Shown: piece by piece, positions 48,866-58,346 of the stretch
How the letters are laid out: each line of letters starts with the position of its first letter
Numbering within the stretch: the stretch's first letter is position 1
From: Oceanicaulis sp.
GTDB taxonomy: Bacteria; Pseudomonadota; Alphaproteobacteria; Caulobacterales; Maricaulaceae
Length of the DNA: 64,000 nt
Reading direction: 5' to 3'
NCBI GenBank assembly: GCA_040112665.1
Contig: CP157796.1
Location: forward strand, 2,629,501 to 2,693,500
Notes under the pieces: model-generated
Seen by the model: the letters and a program-made list of their open reading frames with translations, nothing else
Databases searched by the model: none
What the model was told of the DNA's origin: nothing
Made by a program: the position numbers and the translations under genes

Positions 48866-50245
48866 TCACCGCTCCCAGTCGTTCTCGATCGTCTTGGCCG
48901 CCAGAAGGAACAGCGCCCCGGCGATCACGTAGAGGAAGGCGCCGATCATGATCGAATAGCGCAGCGCCTCCGCCCCGAAGGTCGGGGTGAGCAGGGTGGA
49001 GAGCTCCCCGAGCACGTACACCCCCACCCCGATCCCCAGAAGGTTGTTGATCAGCAGGAACACCGCCGACGCCATCGAGCGCATGTTCGCGGGCGCCAGA
49101 TGCTGGAAAGCCGACAGCGTCGGGCCGAGCCAGGCCAGACCCAGCCCTGTCGGGATCACGAACAGCAGCGCCCCGATCAGCGGCGTCGGCGCGAGCGTAC
49201 CCGCGACATAGAGCGGGAAGGTCAGGAAGAAGGCGGTCGCAGGAACGATCGCGTACATCTTCTTCGATCCCTTGCCCATCAGGTCGCCGAGAATGCCGCC
49301 GAGCAGGATGCCGAGCGAGCCGCCGACGAACAGGATGCCGCCGAACAGCCAGCCGGTGTCGATGATCCCCAGCTCGAAGCTGCGTGCAAAGAAGCTCGGG
49401 ATCCAGAAGAACACGCCATAGCCCATCATCGACGAGCACGACGCGCCCAGGACCAGGAACCAGAAGCTGGGCTTTTTCGCGAGCACCTTCAGGACGTCGC
49501 CGAAGCCGGGCGCTTTTTCCGCCCTGGTTTCCGCCGGCGCCGCGGCGCTGGCCGCTTCACCCGGTTCGGGCTGGGCTTTCGCCTCTTCGGCCGGATCGGG
49601 TTTCTTGACGTCCAGGCCGCCGCGCTTGGGCTCGCGAACGGTGAGCTTGAAGAGCGGCGCGATCAGGATGCCGGCGAACCCGACAATGATGAAGGCGGCG
49701 CGCCAGTCGAGGTTCTCGCCGACATTGCCGCCGGCGATCTGAGCGCCGGCCACCACGCCGAAGGCCGAGCCGATCGGAATGCCGAGCGAGTAGATTGCGA
49801 GCGCCCGCGCCCGGCTCTGCGGCGGGAAATAGTCCGCAATCAGCGAATAGGACGGCGCCACGCCGCCCGCCTCGCCGACCCCGACGCCGACGCGCGCCAG
49901 GAAGAGCTGCCAGAAGTTCTGAGCGAACCCGCAAACGGCCGTGAAGCCCGACCAGACGGTCAGCGACACGGTGATGATCCAGGTCCGGTTCGTCCGGTCC
50001 GCGAGCCAGGCGATCGGCACGCCCAGCGTTGAATAGAGCGCGGCGAAGGCGATGCCGCCCAGAAGGCCGAGCTGGCGGTCGGACAGGCCGAGATCTTCTT
50101 TGATCGGAATGGCCAGGATGGAGATGATCTGCCGGTCCAGGAAATTGAACGCGTAGACCAGGAACAGCATCACCAGGACCCAGGAGCGGTATCCCGCCCC
50201 CGGCGCGGCGCTGCTCGCGCCCGCCGTGTTCGACGTGTTCGCCAT
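48866..50245 (-). CDS. MFS transporter (Spinster-like family)
   Basis: 459 residues, twelve predicted transmembrane helices with a charged central loop (residues ~200-245, rich in Pro/Ala/Glu). The SDRQLGLLGGIAFAALYSTLGVPIAWLADRTNRTWI opening (helix 2 and the MFS A-motif region) resembles Spinster-type MFS proteins common in Caulobacterales and sphingomonads. The substrate is unknown. It lies downstream of the TonB receptor gene, with a terminator between, and converges on the DJ-1-like gene. Confidence 0.83.
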   Translation of the reverse strand: MANTSNTAGASSAAPGAGYRSWVLVMLFLVYAFNFLDRQIISILAIPIKEDLGLSDRQLGLLGGIAFAALYSTLGVPIAWLADRTNRTWIITVSLTVWSGFTAVCGFAQNFWQLFLARVGVGVGEAGGVAPSYSLIADYFPPQSRARALAIYSLGIPIGSAFGVVAGAQIAGGNVGENLDWRAAFIIVGFAGILIAPLFKLTVREPKRGGLDVKKPDPAEEAKAQPEPGEAASAAAPAETRAEKAPGFGDVLKVLAKKPSFWFLVLGASCSSMMGYGVFFWIPSFFARSFELGIIDTGWLFGGILFVGGSLGILLGGILGDLMGKGSKKMYAIVPATAFFLTFPLYVAGTLAPTPLIGALLFVIPTGLGLAWLGPTLSAFQHLAPANMRSMASAVFLLINNLLGIGVGVYVLGELSTLLTPTFGAEALRYSIMIGAFLYVIAGALFLLAAKTIENDWER

Positions 50246-50327
50246 GAAACTCCCCGACAGTCTTTGTTTTTCAGCGCGCTGCGCGCGCCCGTGCGCTCAT
50301 CTTGGAGCCGGTTCGCCCCTGAACGCA

Positions 50328-50366
50328 AAGAAAAAGCGCCGCCGCCCGGGTCCCGGACGGCGGCGC
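50328..50366 (-). terminator. Rho-independent terminator of the TonB receptor gene
   Basis: On the minus strand GCGCCGCCG...CGGCGGCGC (complement of 50358-50366 and 50336-50344) with a short C/G-rich interior forms a strong stem, followed by TTTTTCTTT (complement of 50328-50335). It lies just after the receptor stop at 50386. Confidence 0.85.
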
Positions 50367-50385
50367 GTTTCAGTCCCGGCCCGGC

Positions 50386-52596
50386 CTAGTAGCGGTAGGT
50401 CAGGCTCGCGGTGAAGGTCCGCGGCGGGCCGTAGAAGGCGATGACGGAGTCGTCGAACAGAGCGCCGGGGAAGTTATACCCGCCGATCTTGTACTCCTCG
50501 TCGGTGAGGTTCCGGCCGTACAGCGCGACCTGGAACTTCTCGTTCGGCGAATTCCACACCGCGCCGATGTCGAACAGGGTGTAGCCGCCCTCGTCCAGCA
50601 GCGCGTTCGGGAACTCGAACTGGCTGTAGGAGCTACGGTGCGCGATCGACGGCGTGATGGCCAGATCGCCGCCGGCCAGCTCGCCGGCCCAGGTCACGCC
50701 CAGGAAGGCCGACCATTCCGGCGCGTTCTGGAAGACCACCTGATCGGAAATGTCCTCGAACGCCATCGTGGTGAGGTTATAGCGGATGAACTCGTCGAAT
50801 TCCGCCTGAAGCCAGCCCACGGCGAAGTTCGCCGTCAGGGAGTCAGACAGGAAGGCCGTGCCTTCGAACTCGGCGCCGTAAATGGTCGAGCTGCCGACAT
50901 TGTCCACGAAGCTCGCGATGCCGGTGGTGGCGGGCACCTGGGTGGTGATCTGCTGATCCTGGTACTCCGACCAGAACAGGGCGGAGCTGAAGTTCAGGAT
51001 CCCGCCGATCCCCTCGCCTTTCCAGCCGATCTCGTAGCTGTCCACGGTCTCCGGATCGTAGCCGTCCACGGTGTCGGGCGTGAAGATCGCGTCGCCGCGC
51101 ATGTCGAAGCCGCCGGACTTGAAGCCCTGGCTGAACGAGGCGTAGGCGGTCGTGGCGCCGAAGTCGTAGGACACCGAAACCCGCGGGGTGAACTGATCGA
51201 AGGTGCGGGTGTTGGTGTAGTCGGTCCGGACCAGGGTCGGCGTCGCAGCCGGTCCGCCGGTCAGCGGCGTGCGGCCAGCGCCGGCGTAGTTCGCGCGGAA
51301 CACCGTTCCGGTCTTCTCGTCCTCGGTGTAGCGCGCGCCGACCGAAACGCTGAGCTGGTCGGTGAGATCGAAGCTGAAGTCGCCGAACAGCGCGATGCTT
51401 TCAGTGTCGACCACGCCGCCGGTGCCGATGGTCAGCCCGAGAACACCGAGCACTGTGTCGAACGCGCCTTCGGCCGAACCGTCGAGATAGTAGACGCCGA
51501 CCACACCCTGGGCCCGGTCGCCTTCATAGGCCAGCTGGAATTCCTGGGTGAACTGCTCGTCGGCGTAATAGGCCGGAATATCGAGCGTGTTCGACGGGCT
51601 GCCGTCGAAGTCGATGACGGTGTCGGTGTCGCCTTCGCGCGCCGCGGTGATCGACTTGAAGGTCAGCTGGTCGTTGATCGCCCATTCGCCGGTCAGCGAA
51701 AGGCCTTCAGTGCTCACAGACTGCTCGCCGGTCAGCCCTGCGCGGGTGTCGTAGATGTCGTCGAGCACGGCGGTGCCCGGCGCCGTTCCGGGAAGCAGGC
51801 GGTGGCCATGACGGGGGTTGGAGTCGTCCTCGACCCGGTCATAGGCGAGGCGGAAGAACAGCGCGTCGGACGGCTCCCATTCCGCGCTCAGGCGGTAGGC
51901 CGTGACGTCCTTGTCGTAGTGGTCCTCGCCGGTGGTGAGGTTCTCGCCGAAGCCGTCGCGGGTGTAGCGCGCATAAGCGCCACCGACCGAAAAGCCCTCC
52001 GCGACGGGAAGCGCGGCGGAGGCCATGTAGTCGAGCTGGTTGTAAGTGCCCGCAGCGACCCGGCCCATGAAACGAGGCTCGTCGCCAAGACGGCGGGTGA
52101 CGTACTTGATCGCCCCGCCGACCGTGTTGCGGCCGTAAAGCGTGCCCTGCGGACCGCGCAGCACTTCGATGCGCTCGATGTCGAAGATGTCGAGCACGGC
52201 GGCCTGCGGACGGGCGACGTAAACGTCGTCGACGTAAAGACCCACGCCCGGCTCGAAGCCCCAGAGCGGGTCCTGCTGGCCGACGCCGCGGATGAAGCTG
52301 ATGAGGGTCGAGTTCGAACCGCGCGCGACCTGAACCGTCGCGTTCGGCGTGACCTGCTGGAGCGCGGTGATGTCGGCCGCGCCGATTTTCTCGAGCTGGT
52401 CGGCGCTGAGCGCGGAGACCGAAACCGGCACGTCCACGAGGCTCTCCTCGCGGCGGCGGGCGGTGACGGTGATGACGTCGCGGGTCTGAGCCGGGCTGGC
52501 GGCGTCTTCCTGCGCATGAGCGGCGACGCCGAGCGGCAGGGCCGAAGCGGTCGCGAGCAGCGCGGCGCCGGCGAGAAGATTGCGGCGGATGGTCAT
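50386..52596 (-). CDS. TonB-dependent outer-membrane receptor
   Basis: 736 residues. A signal peptide (MTIRRNLLAGAALLATASALPLGVAAHA) is followed by a TonB box-like DVITVTARRRE, a plug domain (ALQQVTPNATVQVARGSNSTLISFIRGVGQQD; IERIEVLRGPQGTLYGRNTVGGAIKYVT) and a beta-barrel ending in RTFTASLTYRY with the terminal aromatic residue. Such receptors import siderophores, vitamins or organic ligands; the ligand is not deducible. It is divergent from a tetR-type gene and followed by an MFS transporter. Confidence 0.92.
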   Translation of the reverse strand: MTIRRNLLAGAALLATASALPLGVAAHAQEDAASPAQTRDVITVTARRREESLVDVPVSVSALSADQLEKIGAADITALQQVTPNATVQVARGSNSTLISFIRGVGQQDPLWGFEPGVGLYVDDVYVARPQAAVLDIFDIERIEVLRGPQGTLYGRNTVGGAIKYVTRRLGDEPRFMGRVAAGTYNQLDYMASAALPVAEGFSVGGAYARYTRDGFGENLTTGEDHYDKDVTAYRLSAEWEPSDALFFRLAYDRVEDDSNPRHGHRLLPGTAPGTAVLDDIYDTRAGLTGEQSVSTEGLSLTGEWAINDQLTFKSITAAREGDTDTVIDFDGSPSNTLDIPAYYADEQFTQEFQLAYEGDRAQGVVGVYYLDGSAEGAFDTVLGVLGLTIGTGGVVDTESIALFGDFSFDLTDQLSVSVGARYTEDEKTGTVFRANYAGAGRTPLTGGPAATPTLVRTDYTNTRTFDQFTPRVSVSYDFGATTAYASFSQGFKSGGFDMRGDAIFTPDTVDGYDPETVDSYEIGWKGEGIGGILNFSSALFWSEYQDQQITTQVPATTGIASFVDNVGSSTIYGAEFEGTAFLSDSLTANFAVGWLQAEFDEFIRYNLTTMAFEDISDQVVFQNAPEWSAFLGVTWAGELAGGDLAITPSIAHRSSYSQFEFPNALLDEGGYTLFDIGAVWNSPNEKFQVALYGRNLTDEEYKIGGYNFPGALFDDSVIAFYGPPRTFTASLTYRY

Positions 52597-52657
52597 GGGA
52601 ACTCCCCTCCCTTGGTGAATCGGTCGCTCTCTGTCGGAGCGGTCGGCCGGAATTAAT

Positions 52658-52705
52658 TTCAACGTTGAATGAAAAGTCAACGCATCATACATTTTCACGC
52701 GTTGA
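52658..52705. promoter_or_regulatory. Candidate TetR operators between the TonB receptor and tetR genes
   Basis: A perfect 12-bp palindrome, TTCAACGTTGAA (52658-52669), is followed by the separated inverted repeat TCAACGC (52677-52683) / GCGTTGA (52699-52705). Both share the half-site TCAACG and lie in an A+T-rich divergent region. They are good candidates for the binding site of the TetR protein encoded at 52788 and could control both genes. Confidence 0.5.
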
Positions 52706-52787
52706 TGAACTTCGCTGTGCGGCGCAAACGTCACATGCAGCGGACGCCTCGAAACGCCGGGGACGCTTGTTGGGGAGGTCCACGCCC

Positions 52788-53492
52788 ATGCCGGAGACGC
52801 GCGGCAATCGCCGTGGCGAGCGCACGCGGGAACGCCTGCTCGACGCCGCTGAAAAGCTTTTCGCCGAGAAGGGTTACTACGGCGTCACCGTGCGTGCGAT
52901 CGCTCGCGAAGCGGACGCCGATCCGGCGCTCGTGACCTATTATTTCGGCGGCAAGCGGGAGCTGTTCGACGCGGTGCTGCTGCGCCGCGCGGACGAGCTC
53001 AACACGATCCGGCTCGCGCGGCTGGAGGCTTGCGAGCGCGAGGCCGGCCCTGACGGCCCGCAACTGGAAGAGATCATCGCCGCCTTCACCGGACCTCTGC
53101 TGGACCGGAGCGCGAACGGCGGGCCGGGCTGGAAAAGCTATTTTGCGCTGATCGGCCAGGTCACCAACTCGCCTGAATGGGGCGCGGCGGTGATGTCGAA
53201 ATATTTCGATCCGATCGTGCGGCGCTTCCTTCAATCGGTGCGCAAGGCCCTGCCGGAAATGGCCGAGGAAGACCTGTTCTGGGGCTATCACTTCCTGTCG
53301 GGCGCGCTGGTGCTGACCTTCGCGGACACCGGACGGGTGGATTCGCTGTCGGGCGGGCTTTGCGAATCAAGCGATCTGGAAGCGGTGCACGACCGGATGC
53401 CGGACTTTCTGGCCGCCGGTTTCAGAAAGCTCGCTTCGCGCGATTCCGAAAGCCGCACGCCCCGACCGCTGAATCTGGACGCCGCCCAGTGA
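52788..53492 (+). CDS. TetR/AcrR family transcriptional regulator
   Basis: 234 residues from the ATG at 52788 with GGGAGG about 10 nt upstream. The N-terminal HTH is TRERLLDAAEKLFAEKGYYGVTVRAIAREADADPALVTYYFGGKRELFDAVL; the C-terminal ligand domain (SAN-like, WGYHFLSGALVLTFADTGRVD) follows. It is divergent from the TonB receptor and overlaps the next hydrolase gene by 4 nt, so it probably regulates both sides. The ligand is unknown. Confidence 0.87.
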   Translation: MPETRGNRRGERTRERLLDAAEKLFAEKGYYGVTVRAIAREADADPALVTYYFGGKRELFDAVLLRRADELNTIRLARLEACEREAGPDGPQLEEIIAAFTGPLLDRSANGGPGWKSYFALIGQVTNSPEWGAAVMSKYFDPIVRRFLQSVRKALPEMAEEDLFWGYHFLSGALVLTFADTGRVDSLSGGLCESSDLEAVHDRMPDFLAAGFRKLASRDSESRTPRPLNLDAAQ

Positions 53493-54355
53493 CCGATTAC
53501 TCCGAGCATTTCTTCACCGCGCCCGACGGGGTGAGGACCTATTACCGCCGCTATCCGGCCCAGGGGTCGGAGGACAAGACACCGGTGATCTGCCTTCACG
53601 GCCTCACCCGGAACTCCAAGGACTTCGCCGAAATCGCCCCGCGCATCGCCGCCTCGGGCCGCACGGTCATCGTGCCCGACATGCGCGGCCGGGGCCGGTC
53701 CGACCATGATCGGAATCCGGAGAACTACACCCCGGCCACTTACGTGCAGGACGTGATCGGGCTGCTGGACGGCGCGGGGATCGACCGGGTCGTTTCGGTC
53801 GGCACCTCGATGGGCGGGCTGATGACCATGATCTGGGCGGCGCTGCAGCCCGGCCGTATCGAAGCGGCCGTCATCAACGATATCGGCCCTGTGATCGACC
53901 CCAAGGGGCTTGCGCGCATCCAGGGCTATGTCGGCGGCGCGGGGCCGTTCAAGAGCTGGGACGAGGCCGCAGAAGCGGTGCGCGACATCAACGGCGTCGC
54001 CTTCCCCAACGAGACGGGCCAGGCCTTCTGGATCGCCTTCGCCAAGCGCATCTGCCGCGAGACGGACACCGGCGAGATCGTCTTCGACTACGACAAGAAC
54101 ATCTCCAAGCCCGTGCAGGCCGGACAGGCCGCACCGCCCGATCTCTGGCCGTTTTTCGACGCGCTGGCGAAAAAGCCGCTCCTGCTGATCCGCGGCGCGC
54201 TGACCGATCTCTTGAGCGAAGCGACCGTGGCCGAGATGGCGCGCCGATGCCCGCACATGATACGGGTCGACGTGCCCGCTGTCGGTCATGCGCCGCTGCT
54301 CACCGAACCGGTCGCGCGCGGCGCGATCGACGATTTCCTCGCCGCTCAGGACTAG
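53489..54355 (+). CDS. Alpha/beta hydrolase
   Basis: 288 residues from a GTG whose GTGA overlaps the tetR stop. Fold motifs: the oxyanion HGLTRNSKDF, DMRGRGRSD, and the nucleophile elbow VGTSMGGLM (Ser in GTSMG); the acid is probable in LLLIRGALTDLLS and the His is in PAVGHAPLL. It resembles esterase/lactonase/haloalkane-type hydrolases; the substrate is unknown. It is coupled to the tetR gene and 4 nt from the next hydrolase. Confidence 0.82.
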   Translation: MTDYSEHFFTAPDGVRTYYRRYPAQGSEDKTPVICLHGLTRNSKDFAEIAPRIAASGRTVIVPDMRGRGRSDHDRNPENYTPATYVQDVIGLLDGAGIDRVVSVGTSMGGLMTMIWAALQPGRIEAAVINDIGPVIDPKGLARIQGYVGGAGPFKSWDEAAEAVRDINGVAFPNETGQAFWIAFAKRICRETDTGEIVFDYDKNISKPVQAGQAAPPDLWPFFDALAKKPLLLIRGALTDLLSEATVAEMARRCPHMIRVDVPAVGHAPLLTEPVARGAIDDFLAAQD

Positions 54356-54359
54356 ACCC

Positions 54360-55289
54360 ATGCTTTTGCGGATACTCGGCGCTCTAATCCTGATAGCGGT
54401 CGCGCTCGTCGCTCTTTTCGCCTGGATGATGCAGCCGGTCGGAGCTGACGCTGCGGCCTCGCAATGGATGACCGAGGAAGACCGGATGGTCGACGCGGCC
54501 GGCGAGACCTGGCGGGTCCGCGAAAGCGGTCCTGAAAACGCCCCGGCGATCGTGCTGATCCACGGCTTCTCCCACTCGCTTGAAAGCCTCGAACCGCTCG
54601 CCGATGCGCTGGAGGCCGACTGGCGCGTGATCCGCTTCGACCTGCCCGGCCACGCGCTGACCGGGCCGCGCGCCGACGGGGACTATTCGGTCGCCGGAAC
54701 GGTCGATCAGGTCGCCGCCCTGCTTGAAGAGATCGCGCCCGAGCGCTTCGTGCTCGCCGGTCATTCGCTGGGCGGGCTGGTGGCCTGGCGCTACGCCGCG
54801 CGCAAGCCTGAGGCGGTGCGCGGCCTCGTCCTGATCGCGCCGGGCGGCTACCCCAATCTCGGCGTGGGCGATGAACCCGCGCCCGTGCCCCAGCAGATCA
54901 AGCTGTTCCTGACCGCCGCGCCTGAAAGCGCGGTGAGCGCGGCGACCGGCGCGATGTACGCCGATCCCACACGGGTGAGCGAAGATCAGGTCGCGCGTAT
55001 CCACGCCATGATGCGGATCGAGGGCGTCGGCCCGGCTCTGATCTCCAGGCTCGAACAGTTCACCCTGCCCGCCCCGAACCCGGACCTGCGCAACATCGAA
55101 GCGCCGACGCTGATCGTCTGGGGTCAGCGCGACACCATGGTGCCGCCCCAGCACGGACCTCGCTTCGCCGCGGCGATACCCGACGCGCGCCTGGTGCTGA
55201 TCGAGGACGCGGGCCATCTGCCCGCCGAGGAAAAGCCCGAAGAGACGGCAGCGGCGGTGCGGGCGTTTCTTGAGACGCTCGGCGGCTAG
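54360..55289 (+). CDS. Alpha/beta hydrolase with N-terminal membrane anchor
   Basis: 309 residues. A single hydrophobic helix (residues 4-26) precedes the hydrolase domain: LIHGFSHSLESLEPL, nucleophile elbow LAGHSLGGLVAWRY, acid in WGQRDTMVPP, His in EDAGHLPAEEKP. All catalytic residues are visible. The anchor suggests action at the inner-membrane periplasmic face. It follows the previous hydrolase after 4 nt and ends in a 4-nt CTAG overlap with the rhodanese gene. Confidence 0.82.
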   Translation: MLLRILGALILIAVALVALFAWMMQPVGADAAASQWMTEEDRMVDAAGETWRVRESGPENAPAIVLIHGFSHSLESLEPLADALEADWRVIRFDLPGHALTGPRADGDYSVAGTVDQVAALLEEIAPERFVLAGHSLGGLVAWRYAARKPEAVRGLVLIAPGGYPNLGVGDEPAPVPQQIKLFLTAAPESAVSAATGAMYADPTRVSEDQVARIHAMMRIEGVGPALISRLEQFTLPAPNPDLRNIEAPTLIVWGQRDTMVPPQHGPRFAAAIPDARLVLIEDAGHLPAEEKPEETAAAVRAFLETLGG

Positions 55290-55636
55290 CTCCGCGCCAC
55301 TTCTTCCATCCGCCCGCTCGCCGGGTTGAAGCGGAAATACGGCAGGCCCGCCGCCTTCCAGCCTTCGATGCCCGACGACAGATGCGCGGTGACGTCGATC
55401 CCCGCGTTCATGCAGGCGTTCACCGCCTGCATGGTGCGGCCGCCCGATTTGCACGAGAGCACGACCTTCTTTCCCTGCCCCAGCGGCAGGCCGGACGGAT
55501 CGAAGGTCGACAGCGGATAAAGCAGCGCGCCGCGAATGCGCTCGGCGTGGTATTCGTCAGGCTCGCGCACGTCGACGAGGATGATCTCCTCGTTCTTCAT
55601 CGCCTCGGCGACCTGTTCGGGCGTCCAGTTTTCCAT
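55286..55636 (-). CDS. Rhodanese-like domain protein
   Basis: 116 residues. Single rhodanese domain with the active-site loop VLSCKSGGRTMQAV (catalytic Cys) and the opening IILVDVREPDEYHAERIRGALLYPLS. It may transfer sulfane sulfur; as a neighbour of the Fe-S carrier Mrp on the same strand (9 nt downstream) it could serve Fe-S or thiol metabolism, but this is inference. It ends in a CTAG stop overlap. Confidence 0.85.
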   Translation of the reverse strand: MENWTPEQVAEAMKNEEIILVDVREPDEYHAERIRGALLYPLSTFDPSGLPLGQGKKVVLSCKSGGRTMQAVNACMNAGIDVTAHLSSGIEGWKAAGLPYFRFNPASGRMEEVARS

Positions 55637-55645
55637 GCCTGCCTC

Positions 55646-56716
55646 CTAATCCTCGAAGACGATTTCGGGCGCTTTGCGCTGCACCGCCTGGGCCTGATGC
55701 AGCATCGCTTCGGCCGCGCGCCCGAAGGCGGACGCGACCGGGCCGTCGCCGAGCGCGACCAGCCGGCCCGCGTCGCTCGCCTCTCTCAGCTCGGGATGAA
55801 GCGGGATCTCTCCCAGGAAGGGCGCGCCGGTCAGCTCGGCTTCGCCGCGCGCGCCGCCCCGGCCGAAAATCTCGGTCCCCTCCCCGCAATGCGGGCAGAG
55901 GAAAAAGCTCATGTTTTCGATCACGCCCAGCACCGGGATCGCCGTGCGGTCGAACAGCGCGATCGCCTTCTTCGCGTCGTCGAGCGCCAGGTTCTGCGGG
56001 GTCGAAACGATGACCACGCCGGAGATCGGCGCGCTCTGCGCGATGGCGAGCTGGGGATCGCCGGTGCCGGGCGGCATGTCGATGATCAGGACGTCGAGAT
56101 CGCCCCAGTTCACCTCGCCGAGGAATTGCCGGATCGCGCCGGTGACCATCGGCCCGCGCCAGACCACCGGGTCGCGCTCGCCGACGAGAAAGCCCATCGA
56201 AACCACCTTCACGCCGTGCGCGCTCACCGGCTCGATCCCGGCGTCCGATTTCCTGAGGCCCGGCACGCCGGTCAGCCCGAATATGCGCGGCGCGCTCGGC
56301 CCGTAGACGTCCGCGTCCATCAGCCCGACCTTCAGGCCCAGCTTCACGCAGGCGCCGGCGAGATTGGCGGCGACGGTGGACTTGCCCACACCACCCTTGC
56401 CCGAAGCCACGGCGATCACCGCGCGGGCGGGCGGCTTGATCGGCTCGTTTCCACCTGTCTTGGGTTTGGGCCGCGCTTTTTCCAGCGAGGTCTCGACGAT
56501 CACCCGGCTGCGCGTGACGCCCTCGACCCCGGAAAGCGCGGACTGGATCGCTTCACGCAGGGCGGCGACGTCCTCTTCGCCGCTGGCGGGCTTGAGCACG
56601 ATCGTGGCGACCCCGTCGCGCAGGTCGGCGCCGGCGACGCGGCCTGACTGAGGCAGCGGCGTCCCGGTCGAAGGATCAGGCACGGCGGAGAGCGCGTTTA
56701 GAAGAAGATCGGTCAT
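55646..56716 (-). CDS. apbC: Iron-sulfur cluster carrier protein Mrp/ApbC
   Basis: 356 residues. An N-terminal MIP18-like domain (~1-95) and a ParA-type ATPase with the deviant Walker A GKGGVGKSTVAANLAGA, the VVWRGPMVTGAIRQFLGEVNWGDLDVLIIDMPPGTGD block and the CPHC motif in FFLCPHCGEGTEIFG that carries the cluster. It donates 4Fe-4S clusters in the cytoplasm. No partner genes beyond the rhodanese lie near. Confidence 0.93.
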   Translation of the reverse strand: MTDLLLNALSAVPDPSTGTPLPQSGRVAGADLRDGVATIVLKPASGEEDVAALREAIQSALSGVEGVTRSRVIVETSLEKARPKPKTGGNEPIKPPARAVIAVASGKGGVGKSTVAANLAGACVKLGLKVGLMDADVYGPSAPRIFGLTGVPGLRKSDAGIEPVSAHGVKVVSMGFLVGERDPVVWRGPMVTGAIRQFLGEVNWGDLDVLIIDMPPGTGDPQLAIAQSAPISGVVIVSTPQNLALDDAKKAIALFDRTAIPVLGVIENMSFFLCPHCGEGTEIFGRGGARGEAELTGAPFLGEIPLHPELREASDAGRLVALGDGPVASAFGRAAEAMLHQAQAVQRKAPEIVFED

Positions 56717-56774
56717 GGCCCGGAGATAACGCGCCGCGCGCGCACGCGGAAGCCCCGGCGCAGCCGGCGCCGGC

Positions 56775-58346
56775 CTACAGCCCCGCGATCTTCCGCCTGA
56801 GGGCGACCGTCACGCCGTTGGTCCAGCCGAACCCGTCCTGGACGGGATACTCCCCGCCCCCGCCCGGCCGGCGCTCGGCGACGTCGTATTTCTCCATCAG
56901 CCTGCCGGTGTCGGCGAACACGGTCTCGATGGTGTCCAGCCACCGGCTCGCGGTATCGCCCGCAAGACCGGTCTCGCCGTACGCCTCGAGCCCCTCCACC
57001 GCGATCCAGTGCAGCGGCGCCCAGCCGTTCGGGCTGTCCCATTGCTCGTCGGAGGTGCGATCGGTCGCCACGAGCCCGCCGGGTTGAAGCAGGCGCGAGG
57101 CCGCCGTCGCGGCGACCCGGCGCGCCCGGTCCGGCGCGCACAGTCCGCTGAAGAGCGGGTAGAACGCCGCGCAGGAGACGTTTCCGGCGTGCCGGCCCGT
57201 CGTCCAGTCCAGATCGTCGTAGCAGCCGGTCTCGGCGTTCCACAGCCAGGTCTCGATCGCCTCGGCGCGGCGTTCGGCCCGCCGGTTCCACTCGCGCGCC
57301 GCATCCCGGTCGCCGCGCCAGGCCGCGCCGTCCGCAATCGCGCGCTCCAGCCCGTAAAGAAGACTGTTCAGGCAGGGCGGAACCAGATCAGTGGTCTGGA
57401 TCGTGCCCATGGTGCGCCCGTCGGCGAACCAGCGGGTGGAGAAATCCCAGCCGCTTTCCGCCGCGGCCCGGATATGCCGGAAAAAGCCCGGCCCGCCCTT
57501 TCCGCTGATCGTCGCGAGCGCCACGTCCTCGCCGAAGGATTCGTCGCGCGGCCGATCCAGATCGTCCCAGAACCGGTTGAGCGTGGAGCCGTCGGGCAGG
57601 CGCACCACACGGCGCGCCGGCGCGCCGGGCGTCGCCGCGTTGCGGCCCTCGCTCCAGAACTGGTGCTCGATCATCAGCTCGTCCAGGAACGCCGCCCAGC
57701 CCGCCGCCGGATCGTCGGCGCTCGCGAGCGCGACCATCTCGTAGAACACCGGCGGCTGTGAGCGGCTGAGATAGTATGAGCGCGCCCCGTTCGGGATGCG
57801 GCCGTAGACGCGCAGCATGTGGGCGAAATTCTCCACCATCTTGCGCTTGGTCCCGGCGTGCGCATCGCCCAGGCCCAGCATGGTGAAATAGCTGTCCCAG
57901 TAATAGATTTCGGAGAACCGCCCGCCCGGCACCACGAAAGGATGAGGCAGCGGCAGGCGTGAGCAGCGCCCGTCGCCTTCCCCCGCCCGGGTCAGGAACG
58001 GCCACAGCGCCTCGATATGGTCGGCCAGGGCGAGCCCGCCGGGCGGGGTCTCGCCCTGAATCGTGTCGGGATCGAGCTCGAAATGCTCTAGGAAGAAGCG
58101 CCGCAGCGCGTCGCCGTCGGCCGGGCGCGCCTGGCGGAAGGCGGCCAGGATCTGTTCGGGATCGGTGCGCGGGGCGGCGTCGGCCAGCGTCTTGCTGTCC
58201 TGAAACAGCCCGCTCAGCGCGGCCGCCTCATAGACCTCGCCGAACAGGCAGGAGGGCGGGCGCACGCTGCGCGGACGCGGGGATGCGCCGTCGGCGCGGA
58301 TGCGCCGGGTGCGGGAAACGTCTGAATCGGTGTCGGACGCCGCCAT
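56775..58346 (-). CDS. treF: Trehalase, glycoside hydrolase family 37
   Basis: 523 residues from the ATG at 58346. The GH37 signature 1 PGGRFSEIYYWDSYF and signature 2 QWDSPNGWAP are complete. No signal peptide, so a cytoplasmic TreF-like enzyme is likely; it cleaves trehalose to two glucose. The upstream frame remains open to 58484, but that part has no conserved sequence and lacks a good start. The first ~40 residues are Arg/Ser/Pro-rich. It connects with the compatible-solute theme of the NAGGN genes, but is not in their operon. Confidence 0.9.
   Translation of the reverse strand: MAASDTDSDVSRTRRIRADGASPRPRSVRPPSCLFGEVYEAAALSGLFQDSKTLADAAPRTDPEQILAAFRQARPADGDALRRFFLEHFELDPDTIQGETPPGGLALADHIEALWPFLTRAGEGDGRCSRLPLPHPFVVPGGRFSEIYYWDSYFTMLGLGDAHAGTKRKMVENFAHMLRVYGRIPNGARSYYLSRSQPPVFYEMVALASADDPAAGWAAFLDELMIEHQFWSEGRNAATPGAPARRVVRLPDGSTLNRFWDDLDRPRDESFGEDVALATISGKGGPGFFRHIRAAAESGWDFSTRWFADGRTMGTIQTTDLVPPCLNSLLYGLERAIADGAAWRGDRDAAREWNRRAERRAEAIETWLWNAETGCYDDLDWTTGRHAGNVSCAAFYPLFSGLCAPDRARRVAATAASRLLQPGGLVATDRTSDEQWDSPNGWAPLHWIAVEGLEAYGETGLAGDTASRWLDTIETVFADTGRLMEKYDVAERRPGGGGEYPVQDGFGWTNGVTVALRRKIAGL

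Noticed and set aside
50638..52656. 672-codon plus-strand frame antisense to the TonB receptor
   Set aside because: No domain is recognised and the composition is typical of a shadow frame. The minus-strand TonB receptor is unmistakable.
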